In this document: positions 35,539 to 45,029 of the stretch, piece by piece
How the letters are laid out: each line of letters starts with the position of its first letter
How positions within the stretch are numbered: the stretch's first letter is position 1
Source of the DNA: Halopiger goleimassiliensis
GTDB taxonomy: Archaea; Halobacteriota; Halobacteria; Halobacteriales; Natrialbaceae
Assembly: GCF_000455345.1 (NCBI RefSeq)
Contig: NZ_HG315691.1
Location: 380,191-444,190 of the forward strand
DNA length: 64,000 bases
Reading direction: 5' to 3'
The notes under the pieces: generated by a model
Told to the model about the DNA's origin: nothing
Database searches by the model: none
What the model saw: the letters and a program-made list of their open reading frames with translations, nothing else
Translations under genes and position numbers: made by a program

Positions 35539-37422
35539 ATGCGAATTCGTGGTGCATCCCTGGCGACTGAAGAACCCACATACGGGTACAGGGAACGAGG
35601 ATTCGATCACGCTCGTGCGTTCCAGAATCGGGTTGCGGAATGGGCTCACGACGGTGATGAAGAGGTTGCCGTTCTTCGAGCACCGACCGGCGGCGGAAAG
35701 ACCGCGACCTTCCACGAACTCATCGATAGCCGTCCCCTTACGCTGTTGGTCTATCCGACCAACGCACTCCTTCGCCAGCAACGTACCCGATTCGAAGCGG
35801 AAGGTGTTGACGCCGCTGTCCTGAACAGTAACACCCTCGAAGGCCGTAGTCACGAACGAACGGAGAACCTTCTCTCGTTCGTCGATCGGTTCGGTGCGGA
35901 TCACGAAGTCGTCATCACCAATCCCGACATTCTCCAGGCTGCCATTCAGGATATGTATCGCGGCAACCAGGCGATGGATTTCTTCAACCGGTTCGATGCA
36001 ATCGTTTACGACGAGTTCCACTTTTACGGGTCACTCGCTGCAAGCGGGTTACTCCTTCAGACGAAGATTATCCCGGAGCGCATCCCGGACGTGAAAATAT
36101 TACTCGCATCCGCAACCCCCAACGAGGAGTTCGTCGAGTTCGTCGAGGAGCGTATCGGCATCGACGTTCGAGACATCTCATCCACGTACGTCGACGACGG
36201 TGATCGTTTCCGAGAGGACGTTACGCTCCATCGCCACGAAGAACGACGAATACTCGACGCGAAGGAAGCTATTGCAGACGAACTTCGCGAAGCGATAGCG
36301 AGCGTCGATCAGTACAACGAACCTCACGTCGTGCTCGTCTTCAATAGCGTCAAGGACAGTAACGAGTTCCACCGGTATCTCAGCGAGGAGTTCCCCGACG
36401 TCTTCGAGCACACTGAGAAGGACAATGGCTTCGATACGGATGACGAGACCGTCGATCTAGACGAGGTGGAGTTCTACGTACTCAACACGACCAGTAAGGG
36501 AGAAGTTGGGCTCGATTACGATATTCGGCTCCTATACATGGAGAATCCTGGGCAAGCGAGTTCCTTCCTCCAGCGATTCGGACGCGCAGGTCGCGAGTCC
36601 GAGGCCACTGTCCACACGTTCGGGCTCGGGCAAGGACCCTGGGAAGACGAAATGACGTTTCCTCGATTTGCAGAGTTGATTTACGATACCCTAGATGAGC
36701 CAGGAATGGAACTCAACCAGCTCTCTGATCTAGTCGGATTCCGGGGTGCGTATGCCTTGTACGTCCGTGAAGAATCGGATGGATGGTTCAACCAAGAACT
36801 CCGACACGACTTCGAGAAAAACGTCGAACGACACGATCAGTGGTACGGGTTCATACGGTCGATTAACAGCGAAATGGATGAAATCGGGGGGCTCGGTGGG
36901 AAATACACCGAGGAGAGTGACGCAGCTAAGCTACTGCGCTTTACCGAACGCTGTTTCGAGACGTTCCGGGGACTCCGGGGTCGTTCGCTCCCTGCCGAAG
37001 TGAAGTATCCCCGTGGCGACCGGCTCGGATTGACGACGTACGACCTGACGACAACACTCCGCCATTACAACATCGAACGCGTCGAAAAGGGCGACGTTTT
37101 CGTTCTCGGCCCGTCGGACGATTCCATACCCTCTGTTGTTACTGCTCGTCTTCCAGAATTCGAGACCGAACCGACGAGATACGACGAGCCAACACACGAG
37201 ATTGAATCGACACTCCAGACGAAGATCCATCGCAAAATAGATCGGGCAGCCCTCAATGCTGACTTCGGAGTGTCTACCGAACTTCTCCACCGCTTCTTCG
37301 ACATTATTCGTATTACCAATGCAGTCGTGCCGAGCCGACTGACGACTGCTAATTACGAAATCCACATCAACGATGACGGCAACGGCCCTCCAGAAATAAA
37401 TACAACTGAACGTCAAGTATGA
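35539..37422 (+). CDS. cas3: Type I-D Cas3' helicase (no HD domain)
   Basis: A 627-residue superfamily-2 helicase. Walker A APTGGGKT is at residues 48-55, the DEFH box at 158-161, SAT at 191-193, and motif VI QRFGRAGR at 345-352. NTTSKGEVGLDYD is motif V. No HD motif occurs in the sequence, so it is the helicase half (Cas3') only; the nuclease half is in Cas10d. It should unwind target DNA after Cascade binding. It starts directly after csc1 and overlaps cas4 by four nt (ATGA). Confidence 0.88.
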   Translation: MRIRGASLATEEPTYGYRERGFDHARAFQNRVAEWAHDGDEEVAVLRAPTGGGKTATFHELIDSRPLTLLVYPTNALLRQQRTRFEAEGVDAAVLNSNTLEGRSHERTENLLSFVDRFGADHEVVITNPDILQAAIQDMYRGNQAMDFFNRFDAIVYDEFHFYGSLAASGLLLQTKIIPERIPDVKILLASATPNEEFVEFVEERIGIDVRDISSTYVDDGDRFREDVTLHRHEERRILDAKEAIADELREAIASVDQYNEPHVVLVFNSVKDSNEFHRYLSEEFPDVFEHTEKDNGFDTDDETVDLDEVEFYVLNTTSKGEVGLDYDIRLLYMENPGQASSFLQRFGRAGRESEATVHTFGLGQGPWEDEMTFPRFAELIYDTLDEPGMELNQLSDLVGFRGAYALYVREESDGWFNQELRHDFEKNVERHDQWYGFIRSINSEMDEIGGLGGKYTEESDAAKLLRFTERCFETFRGLRGRSLPAEVKYPRGDRLGLTTYDLTTTLRHYNIERVEKGDVFVLGPSDDSIPSVVTARLPEFETEPTRYDEPTHEIESTLQTKIHRKIDRAALNADFGVSTELLHRFFDIIRITNAVVPSRLTTANYEIHINDDGNGPPEINTTERQV

Positions 37423-38012
37423 CGGACGATCTCGTCAACGTAGCTGATCTCAACCAGTATAGCTACTGTTCGCGTCGGTACTGGTACCTACATTTCTACG
37501 ACACACAGGGTCGGAACTACGAACGCATCGAGGGGAAAACCAAACACGAAAACAAATCCACTCGTGGTGACTGGGTTAATGAGCTGTATCTCGAGTCGGA
37601 AGAGCTCGGACTCAAAGGCAAAGTCGATGTGCTAGACCTCGAAGACGACAAGATCGTTCCAATAGAACGAAAACGAGCGGAGAGCGGTGACTTCTACAAG
37701 AGCGACGAAGTGCAACTGGCAGGCTACTGTATGCTTCTCGAAGACTATCTCGAGGAGCCGGTTCGAGAAGGAGCGATCTACCTGTACGAAACCGATCAAC
37801 GAATGCACATTCCAATAACGCAACAACACCGAGAAACGGTTCGTGAACAAGTGGAAGCGATGCGATCCATGACTGCCGATGTCGTTCCACCGCTTACCGA
37901 CAACCCGAAAAAGTGCGAAAAGTGCTCCACGCGGGCGTACTGCATGCCGGAAGAGACTGCCATTCTCGAGCCCCACAGGGCTGAGAACACGGGCTGGGAG
38001 GACCACCAATGA
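37419..38012 (+). CDS. cas4: CRISPR exonuclease Cas4
   Basis: A 197-residue RecB-type nuclease. Four cysteines that would hold an Fe-S cluster are C17 (YCSRRYWY) and C166, C169 and C175 (CEKCSTRAYC). The nuclease residues are D70 (GKVDVLDL), E83 and K85 (PIERKRAE), followed by Q99. Cas4 trims prespacers and helps choose those with a correct PAM during adaptation. It overlaps cas3' and cas1 by four nt at each side, so it is made with both. Confidence 0.92.
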   Translation: MTDDLVNVADLNQYSYCSRRYWYLHFYDTQGRNYERIEGKTKHENKSTRGDWVNELYLESEELGLKGKVDVLDLEDDKIVPIERKRAESGDFYKSDEVQLAGYCMLLEDYLEEPVREGAIYLYETDQRMHIPITQQHRETVREQVEAMRSMTADVVPPLTDNPKKCEKCSTRAYCMPEETAILEPHRAENTGWEDHQ

Positions 38013-39013
38013 AAGAATCCGAAGCGGTCTTCGACAATTCGGTCATCTTCGTGACCAAACAGGGAACGCAGGTCCGGATCGACGGCGGTCAGGTCGTAAT
38101 CTGGAACATCGATGCCGAAGAAGACGAAGACCGAAAGCTCGCCGGATATCCGATCGAGCAACTGGATACGATCAACGTCTTCGGCGGTGTCAACTTCTCG
38201 ACCCCGTTCGTCGCGAAGGCGAACGAGCACGGAATCGTCCTCAACTACTTTACCCAGAACGGCAAGTACCGCGGGAGCTTCGTTCCCGAGAAGAACACGA
38301 TCGCGGAAGTCCGTCGAGCACAGTACGACCTCTCGAGGGACGACGAGATCGCTATCGCGCGGCGGATGATCCAGGCGAAAGTTCGCAATGCGCGGACGCT
38401 GCTCTCCCGCAAAGGCGTTCACGGAACGGACGTCCTCAAAGATCTCGGGGTTCGAGCGGAGAACGCGACCACGAAAGACGACATTCGCGGGGTCGAAGGC
38501 GAAGCCGCAGAGCGGTACTTTCAGCGTCTCGACGAGACGCTCGTCGACGGCTGGACGTTCGAGAAACGGACGAAACGGCCGCCGGAGGACCACATCAACT
38601 CGCTACTGTCGCTGACCTACGTCTTCACAAAAAACGAGGTGCTTGCCGCACTTCGACAGTACAATCTCGACCCGTTCCTCGGCGTGTTGCACGCCGACCG
38701 CCACGGCCGACCGTCGCTCGCACTGGACCTTCAGGAGGAGTTTCGGCCCATCTTCTGTGATGCGTTCGTCACGCGGCTGGTCAACCGGGGAACGATCACT
38801 CACGACGACTTTCGGAAGGACAACCGTCTCGACGACGACGCGTTCAAAACCTACTGCTCGAAGTTCGACGAGTTCATGAAGGAAGAACTGACCCACCCAC
38901 ACTTCGAGTACACTGTCACGCGGCGGAAAGCGATCCGCCAGCAAGCGATTCTCCTGCGGAAGGCGATCACTGGAGAACTGGACGAGTATCACCCGCTTTC
39001 GTTCGCCCGATAA
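38009..39013 (+). CDS. cas1: CRISPR integrase Cas1
   Basis: A 334-residue protein. The catalytic residues are visible: E163 in GVEGEAAERYF, H228 in GVLHADRHGRPS, and acidic D240/E244 in LALDLQEEFRP. The N-terminal beta domain (QVVIWNIDAEED to NFSTPFVAKANEHG) is complete. With Cas2 it inserts new spacers at the leader end. Its codon use is more GC-rich than that of cas10d and cas3', more like cas2 and csa3. Confidence 0.96.
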   Translation: MKESEAVFDNSVIFVTKQGTQVRIDGGQVVIWNIDAEEDEDRKLAGYPIEQLDTINVFGGVNFSTPFVAKANEHGIVLNYFTQNGKYRGSFVPEKNTIAEVRRAQYDLSRDDEIAIARRMIQAKVRNARTLLSRKGVHGTDVLKDLGVRAENATTKDDIRGVEGEAAERYFQRLDETLVDGWTFEKRTKRPPEDHINSLLSLTYVFTKNEVLAALRQYNLDPFLGVLHADRHGRPSLALDLQEEFRPIFCDAFVTRLVNRGTITHDDFRKDNRLDDDAFKTYCSKFDEFMKEELTHPHFEYTVTRRKAIRQQAILLRKAITGELDEYHPLSFAR

Positions 39014-39015
39014 CC

Positions 39016-39288
39016 ATGCGCCTTGCGATTGCCTACGACATCAGCGACGATACGAACCGCCGTCGCGTGTACCGGACGCTCCAGCGATACGGCGCCTGGC
39101 GGCAGTACAGCGTGTTCGAACTCGAGATCGACAAGACCCAGCGTGTCGAACTCGAAGACGAACTCGAGTCACACATCGAGCCGAGCGATGGGGACCGAAT
39201 TCGGATATACCGGCTCTGTAGTGCTTGCCAGGATGCGACGACCGATATTGGGGACGAACCACCCGACGAACAGTCGAACGTGATCTGA
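39016..39288 (+). CDS. cas2: CRISPR adaptation protein Cas2
   Basis: A 90-residue ferredoxin-like protein. YDISDD at residues 7-12 carries the conserved Asp. RRRVYRTLQRYGAWRQYSVF and IRIYRLC are typical of the family. It bridges two Cas1 dimers in the integration complex. It starts 2 nt after cas1, is the last cas gene, and is followed within 13 nt by the conserved leader block of array 2. Confidence 0.95.
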   Translation: MRLAIAYDISDDTNRRRVYRTLQRYGAWRQYSVFELEIDKTQRVELEDELESHIEPSDGDRIRIYRLCSACQDATTDIGDEPPDEQSNVI

Positions 39289-39405
39289 CGGTTCCCCTTC
39301 ATCGACCTTTTTGAATACCGTGTACAGCCCCGGTCGACGAACTCGAGTGAGAATTTTAGCGTCCAGGAAACGTTTTTGTCCCTTCTCGCCGTATCTCGAC
39401 CCCCT
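39289..39405 (+). promoter_or_regulatory. Leader of CRISPR array 2
   Basis: The block 39302-39343 (TCGACCTTTTTGAATACCG and following) matches the leader of array 1 at 39 of 42 positions. It ends 62 nt before the first repeat, as in array 1. The last nine bases before the array (CTCGACCCCCT-like) also resemble those of leader 1. TTTTTGAAT is a plausible promoter core. Confidence 0.85.
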
Positions 39406-41340
39406 GTCGCAGGGACCAGAAAACCCAGAACGGGATTGAAACCTGGTCGGCTTTCGGTCCGACCGGCGCGCCTAACGTGTCGCAGGGACCAGAAAACCCA
39501 GAACGGGATTGAAACCACGACGCCCCAAATCTCATCGACCTGTAGATCCGGGTCGCAGGGACCAGAAAACCCAGAACGGGATTGAAACGCAACTACGCGA
39601 TTTTCGAGCGGTCAGTGGATCTGTCGCAGGGACCAGAAAACCCAGAACGGGATTGAAACGGCAGAGTCACAAGATCGAGGAGTGGATGCAGCCATGTCGC
39701 AGGGACCAGAAAACCCAGAACGGGATTGAAACCGGAAGCGAGAGTAGCACAATATCGCCGTCGCGTCTTGTCGCAGGGACCAGAAAACCCAGAACGGGAT
39801 TGAAACTCCTTCAGGGAGCGCAGCTTCGCGCTCGTGAAGCCGGTCGCAGGGACCAGAAAACCCAGAACGGGATTGAAACGCTGAACGGTACGATTTTGGC
39901 CGCCTCACGGGTTGACGTCGCAGGGACCAGAAAACCCAGAACGGGATTGAAACGGTCGGCTGCGATCGGATGTCGCGCTCGGTCGTCTCGTCGCAGGGAC
40001 CAGAAAACCCAGAACGGGATTGAAACCGAGCCACACCGCCATCGACGCGGTCCTCGCACGTCGCAGGGACCAGAAAACCCAGAACGGGATTGAAACCCGG
40101 TCGAGACCGAGCTGGACGTGATGCAGCTCGCGTGTCGCAGGGACCAGAAAACCCAGAACGGGATTGAAACAGGGCCCCTTGACTGCGGAGGATGTCGGCG
40201 ACGCGGCGTCGCAGGGACCAGAAAACCCAGAACGGGATTGAAACAGAGTGAGTAGTCCTCGCAGAACGCGTCAATCCCCGTCGCAGGGACCAGAAAACCC
40301 AGAACGGGATTGAAACACGGTGAGCCGCCGCAGGCTCACACTTTCGTCGAGTCGCAGGGACCAGAAAACCCAGAACGGGATTGAAACTAGGCCTCGAGCC
40401 ACGCGAGATAGGTTTCGGCATGTCGCAGGGACCAGAAAACCCAGAACGGGATTGAAACGAAGTTCATCACGTCAACAGCGTGACGGACGACCTCGAGTCG
40501 CAGGGACCAGAAAACCCAGAACGGGATTGAAACGTGGAGAACGGCCACGTCGTCGTTCTGTAGCGGCACGGTCGCAGGGACCAGAAAACCCAGAACGGGA
40601 TTGAAACGACAAGGACACCTATCTCCCGCCCTCAGAGGGGGTCGCAGGGACCAGAAAACCCAGAACGGGATTGAAACCGCGTCGGAAACTGCTCTGCAAC
40701 CCGCTGTGGTCGAGTCGCAGGGACCAGAAAACCCAGAACGGGATTGAAACAGAACGCCACTTTCGAAACTGAAACCTCCGTGATTGCGTCGCAGGGACCA
40801 GAAAACCCAGAACGGGATTGAAACACTGCAATTGGACACGGAGCAGTCGAGGACCTGTGTCGCAGGGACCAGAAAACCCAGAACGGGATTGAAACGCCGT
40901 TCGACTTCGGCCAATCCGATTCGCGATCGACGTGTCGCAGGGACCAGAAAACCCAGAACGGGATTGAAACTACCGACGCACCCACTCGAGATACGGGGCG
41001 AGTGGTGTCGCAGGGACCAGAAAACCCAGAACGGGATTGAAACCCGTGGATCTGCTCGCCGTCCGCGTTGTGCAGTTGGGCGGTCGCAGGGACCAGAAAA
41101 CCCAGAACGGGATTGAAACACGGCAAGCTTGAGGAAATCCAGCAGGACATTCTCGGTCGCAGGGACCAGAAAACCCAGAACGGGATTGAAACAGCCGGTC
41201 GCCGAGTTCTACGTCGTTCAGAACCGTCGTGTCGCAGGGACCAGAAAACCCAGAACGGGATTGAAACGCGGATGCCCGGCTTCGGAGCCGGTTGCTCGCC
41301 GGCGTCGCAGGGACCAGAAAACCCAGAACGGGATTGAAAC
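39406..41340 (+). CRISPR. CRISPR array 2: 27 repeats of 37 nt
   Basis: Twenty-seven apparently identical repeats starting GTCGCAGGGACCAG and ending GGGATTGAAAC, with spacers of about 33-39 nt. A further 35-nt spacer follows the last intact repeat before a decayed one. Transcription is on the plus strand from the leader at 39289. The repeat differs from array 1 at positions 8, 10, 11 and 24 only, so one Cas6 could process both. Confidence 0.98.
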
Positions 41341-41375
41341 GTCGTCCTCGAGGCGTACGCCCATCGGCTCGTCAG

Positions 41376-41412
41376 GTCACAGCAGTCAGAAACCTAGGAC
41401 GAGGTCAAAATC
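41376..41412 (+). repeat. Decayed terminal repeat at the trailer end of array 2
   Basis: Starts GTCACAGCAGTCAGAAA and contains AGGACG. At all four diagnostic positions it carries the bases of array 1 (C8, G10, T11 and the second G of AGGACG). It has lost one base in the A tract and is mutated towards the end. Confidence 0.8.
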
Positions 41413-41443
41413 GCACACCGACACGGTCACCAACTGGAGCTGA

Positions 41444-41470
41444 GTTGCAGAAATCAGAAACCGTGAATCA
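41444..41470 (+). repeat. Second, more decayed repeat remnant
   Basis: GTTGCAGAAATCAGAAA resembles the first half of a repeat and lies 31 nt past the previous remnant. The second half is lost. It marks the oldest visible end of array 2. Confidence 0.55.
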
Positions 41471-41551
41471 CTAGTCAGTCAGTGGTCGGTAGTCCTCTCG
41501 AAATCGATTCGAAGGTCGCTACGAATGCAATAAATCTATCATTCGAAGGGG

Positions 41552-42682
41552 CTACTCGAGCCGCTCCAGCACCGCCTCTTTCTCGTAGGCGAGCGTCAGC
41601 GACCGCGAGCGGCCCCGTCCCTCGACGTCCGCGTAGTCGGCGTCGATCAGCCCCAGTTGGTCGAGTTTGTTGACGATCTCCGAGTAGCGGGTGTATCCCA
41701 GATCCGTCCGCTCGTGGAACGCCTCGTAGACCTCGCCGGCCTGCTCGCCGTCGTGGTGGGCGATCACCTCGAGTAACGTCCGCTCGGTGTCGGTCAGCCC
41801 CGACAGCGACCGCGAGAGGTTGATGTACTTGGACTTCTCGTAGGCGTCCTCGACGTCCTCGCGCTCGACAGTGCGGCTGGCGCGCATCTCGGCGTTCAGC
41901 CCGGCCCGCCGGAGGAGGTCGATCCCCACCCGGAGGTCGCCGCTCTCGGCGGTGAGGTCGGCGACGTACTCGAGGGTGTCCCGGGAGATGACGCCCTCGT
42001 GGAAGCCCCGTTTCACCCGCTCGCCGAGGATGTCGACGATCTCGGGCTGGTCGTAGACGGGGAAGTACACTTCCTCGGGGCGGAAGACGCTCTGGACGCG
42101 CGAGTCGAGTTCGTCGATCACGTCCAGCGCCGGATCGGAGGAGACGACGATGACCCCGATCTTCGCGCCGGGGTGTTCCTCGTGGGCGCGCAACAGCGAG
42201 TACAGCGTGTCGCTGGCTTCGTTCTCGTAGAAGAGGTAGTTGACGTCGTCCAGCGCGACGACGAGCACCTTGTCCTCCTCGACGAGTTTCTCGGCGATCT
42301 GGCCGAACAGCTTCTTGAACGAGATGCCAGAGGACGGCGGCTCGTAGTCGAAGGTCCCCTCGAAGAGCCGCGAGAAGACGGAGTAGCGGGTCGCGTTCAC
42401 CTGACAGTTGACGCGGATCGTCCGCACGTCGCTCGTCTGGGCCCCCACCTCGTCGAACAGTTTCTGGATGCCGGTGGTCTTCCCGGTGCCGGGCGGGCCT
42501 CGGACCATCACGTTTAGCGGCCGCGACCCACGCACCGCTGGCCGTAACGCGTAGGTCAACCCCTCCATCTGGGACTCGCGGTGCTTGAACGTCTCGGGAA
42601 CGTAGTCGATTTCGAAGACGTGCTCGTCCCTGAACACGGACTCGTCCCACGACAACATCCCCTCGTCGGGGTCGTCTGCCAT
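41552..42682 (-). CDS. orc: Orc1/Cdc6 replication initiator, copy 1
   Basis: A 376-residue AAA+ protein. GPPGTGKT is at residues 62-69, and VLVVALDDVNYLF is the Walker B region. SGDLRVGIDLLRRAG is the sensor-2 helix, and a C-terminal winged helix spans about residues 300-370 (GLTDTERTLLEVIAHHDGEQ). These proteins bind origins and load MCM. The ATG at 42682 (MADDPDEGML) is preferred over one at 42745. Its 3' end faces the trailer of CRISPR array 2. I saw no haloarchaeal ORB repeat in the intergenic space on either side. Confidence 0.9.
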   Translation of the reverse strand: MADDPDEGMLSWDESVFRDEHVFEIDYVPETFKHRESQMEGLTYALRPAVRGSRPLNVMVRGPPGTGKTTGIQKLFDEVGAQTSDVRTIRVNCQVNATRYSVFSRLFEGTFDYEPPSSGISFKKLFGQIAEKLVEEDKVLVVALDDVNYLFYENEASDTLYSLLRAHEEHPGAKIGVIVVSSDPALDVIDELDSRVQSVFRPEEVYFPVYDQPEIVDILGERVKRGFHEGVISRDTLEYVADLTAESGDLRVGIDLLRRAGLNAEMRASRTVEREDVEDAYEKSKYINLSRSLSGLTDTERTLLEVIAHHDGEQAGEVYEAFHERTDLGYTRYSEIVNKLDQLGLIDADYADVEGRGRSRSLTLAYEKEAVLERLE

Positions 42683-42908
42683 CACTTTCACCACGCTGTC
42701 GGAGCTACTTAGTTGTTCGCCGGAACGCCGGCGTTTCGCCACCACTCTCCCATCTTTGCCTCGAGCGCTTCCCGCTCGCCGACCGGTGCTCGAGCGCCGG
42801 TCGGAACCGACGACGATCGCCGGACGGCGACAGTCCGTCCATCCGACGCGCGTGACAGCCAGCGGGCAAAGGCTTTAGTCGTGTCAGAGAGTACCACACC
42901 AGCGAGCG

Positions 42909-43139
42909 ATGGTTCACGCGTTTATCATGGTCAAGACGGCCGCCGGAAAGTCCGAGGGGCTGCTCGCGTCCATCCGGGACGTCGACGCCGTCTCCGACGC
43001 CCACATCGTCGCGGGCAACTACGACATCATCGCCGAGGTAGACGCTCCCGAGGTCTACGACGTCCTCAAGGCCGTCTCCTCGAGCGTCCAGGGACTCGAG
43101 GGCGTGACCGACACGAAGACGTACATCGCGATGGACTAA
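42909..43139 (+). CDS. Stand-alone Lrp/AsnC ligand-binding (RAM) domain protein
   Basis: A 76-residue protein without a DNA-binding domain. MVHAFIMVKTAAGKSEGLL, then HIVAGNYDIIAEVDAPEVYD and GVTDTKTYIAMD form the alpha-beta sandwich of the Lrp/AsnC effector domain. Such single domains assemble into rings that bind amino acids and may partner with full Lrp regulators. It diverges from the orc gene, with 226 nt between the two starts. Confidence 0.88.
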   Translation: MVHAFIMVKTAAGKSEGLLASIRDVDAVSDAHIVAGNYDIIAEVDAPEVYDVLKAVSSSVQGLEGVTDTKTYIAMD

Positions 43140-43457
43140 GACCCACCTTTTACCCTGCGGTCTGCCGCGCTGGTGGCAGCAACGCTGCCACGCAGCGCGG
43201 TGTCCCTCGGTAAAAGCTGGACCAAAAGCACTCCTCCCTCCGTTCACTCGCTCCCTCGCTCACGGCTCACTACGCTCGCCGTTCGCGTTTCCGCGGCGCG
43301 TAGCGCCGCGCTATCGGTCACTCGCTCACATCGGTCGTCGGCCCGCTCGCTCACCCTTCGGGTTCGCTCGCGGTGAGTCCGGTTAGTCGCCTGCCCTCCC
43401 CCGAGTCGCACGGCTCTCGCATCTGCTCGAGCCGCGCTCCCGGCCACTGGTCTCCAC
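43140..43457. other. Gene-free stretch with hairpins
   Basis: About 320 nt between two convergent gene ends. A long imperfect hairpin spans 43165-43200 around an AAC loop, and a perfect 7-bp stem lies at 43293-43309. A TCACTCGCT-like string recurs several times. No coding frame is convincing. Confidence 0.55.
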
Positions 43458-44054
43458 TTAATTGTCTACGACGTCAGCCAACACGTCCTCGACCGCCTCG
43501 AGCACGGCCTCGGGGTCCTGTTTCGCGTCGACGCGGACGAACCGATCGGGGAAGCGCTCGAGCAGGCGGTCGTAGTTCTCGCGGACGCGTTCGAGGTACT
43601 CGGCGTGTTCGAACTTGTTGGTCGTACCGGCGCGTTCGGCGGCGGTTTCGGGGTCGAGCTCGAGGTAGATCGTCAGGTCGGGATCGATCGTGAACGGCGC
43701 GTGGACGTCGACGACGTACTCGAGGGGATCGGTCTCGAGGCGGTCGTACGCGGCGAGGGTCGCACCCTGGTAGGCGTAGCGCGAGTCGGAGTACCGGTCG
43801 GAGATCACGAGATCGCCGCGCTCGAGGGCGGGTTCGACCGTCCGGGAGAGGTGGGCGGCGTGGTCGGCGGTGTAGAGGAAGAGTTCAGCCAGCGAGTCGG
43901 CGTCGTCGTCCTCGATGGAGCGGTAGACGGCCTCGCCGTACCAGGAGTCGTTCGTCGGTTCGCGGGTGAAGACGGCGTCGGGGTAGCGGTCCTGCAGGGC
44001 CTCCCAGACCGTCGTCTTGCCGCTGCCGTCCAGTCCCTCGAGCGTGACCAGCAT
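43458..44054 (-). CDS. tmk: Thymidylate kinase
   Basis: A 198-residue protein. [11 protein letters not shown] at residues 4-14 is the P-loop. FTREPTND corresponds to the dTMP-binding REP motif. [15 protein letters not shown] is the DRY motif with the following Tyr and Gln. It phosphorylates dTMP to dTDP for DNA synthesis. The length is normal and the ATG at 44054 is immediately before the P-loop strand. Confidence 0.95.
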   Translation of the reverse strand: MLVTLEGLDGSGKTTVWEALQDRYPDAVFTREPTNDSWYGEAVYRSIEDDDADSLAELFLYTADHAAHLSRTVEPALERGDLVISDRYSDSRYAYQGATLAAYDRLETDPLEYVVDVHAPFTIDPDLTIYLELDPETAAERAGTTNKFEHAEYLERVRENYDRLLERFPDRFVRVDAKQDPEAVLEAVEDVLADVVDN

Positions 44055-44135
44055 GCACGCACCTCGTGGTGAGAACCACTTAACTCGCCACGGTACGCGG
44101 CCAGCTATTTGTCGCTTCACGTGTACGTTCCGGGT

Positions 44136-45029
44136 ATGAAGGTCCTCGTCGCCGGTGGCACCGGCTTCATCGGGTCGACCCTCTGTGCGGAACTGGCCGA
44201 GCGGGACCACGAAGTGACCGCGCTCTCCCGCAACCCGGACGACGACCGGGTACCCGACGGCGTCGAGACGGCGATGGGCGACGTGAGCGCCTTCGATTCG
44301 ATCGCCGAGACGGTCGCCGCCCACGACGCCGTCGTCAACCTCGTGGCGCTCTCGCCGCTGTACCAGCCCCCGGACGACCTCGACCACGAGACGGTCCACC
44401 TCCGCGGGACCGAGAACCTCGTGCGGGCCGCCGAGGACGGCGGCGTCGACCGGTTCCTCCAGATGAGCGCGCTGGGGGCCGACCCCGACGGGCCGACCGC
44501 CTACATCCGCGCCAAGGGCCGGGCCGAGCGGGTCGTCCGGGACTCGAGTCTCGACTGGACGATCGTCCGCCCGTCGGTCGTCTTCGGCGACGGCGGCGAG
44601 TTCGTCGGGTTCACGAAGACGCTGACGACGCCGTACCTGACGGGCCTGCCGGGCGGCGGGACGACCCGCTTTCAACCGATCTGGGTCGGCGACCTCGCGC
44701 CGATGCTGGCCGACGCAGCGGTCGACGACGCCCACGTCGGCGAGATCTACGAACTGGGCGGCCCCGAGGTGTACACGCTCGCGGACGTGACGGAACTCGT
44801 CTACGAGTCCGAGGGTCGATCCGTCACCGTGCTCCCGATTCCGATGGTCCTGGCGAAGGTCGGCCTGACGGCGATCGATCCGATCCCGTTCGTCCCCTTC
44901 GGCACCGACCAGGCGCGCTCGCTCGAGTTCGACAACACCGTCGCCGACAACGACGTCGCGGCGTTCGGCGTCGACGTCGACGAGTTGCTGACGCTCCGGT
45001 CGTACCTCGAGACCGAGTCGGGACAGTGA
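44136..45029 (+). CDS. NAD(P)-dependent epimerase, NDUFA9-like
   Basis: A 297-residue Rossmann-fold protein. [17 protein letters not shown] is the dinucleotide-binding loop. [36 protein letters not shown] (with Y-x-x-x-K) and [14 protein letters not shown] are typical of atypical SDRs of the complex-I NDUFA9 subfamily. Haloarchaea carry several of unknown substrate. The ATG at 44136 starts exactly at the first strand. It diverges from tmk. Confidence 0.87.
   Translation: MKVLVAGGTGFIGSTLCAELAERDHEVTALSRNPDDDRVPDGVETAMGDVSAFDSIAETVAAHDAVVNLVALSPLYQPPDDLDHETVHLRGTENLVRAAEDGGVDRFLQMSALGADPDGPTAYIRAKGRAERVVRDSSLDWTIVRPSVVFGDGGEFVGFTKTLTTPYLTGLPGGGTTRFQPIWVGDLAPMLADAAVDDAHVGEIYELGGPEVYTLADVTELVYESEGRSVTVLPIPMVLAKVGLTAIDPIPFVPFGTDQARSLEFDNTVADNDVAAFGVDVDELLTLRSYLETESGQ

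Noticed and set aside
42683..42908. Replication origin between orc1/cdc6 and the Lrp-domain gene
   Set aside because: No ORB-like repeats or AT-rich unwinding stretch was seen; only a CGCCGG-type palindrome.
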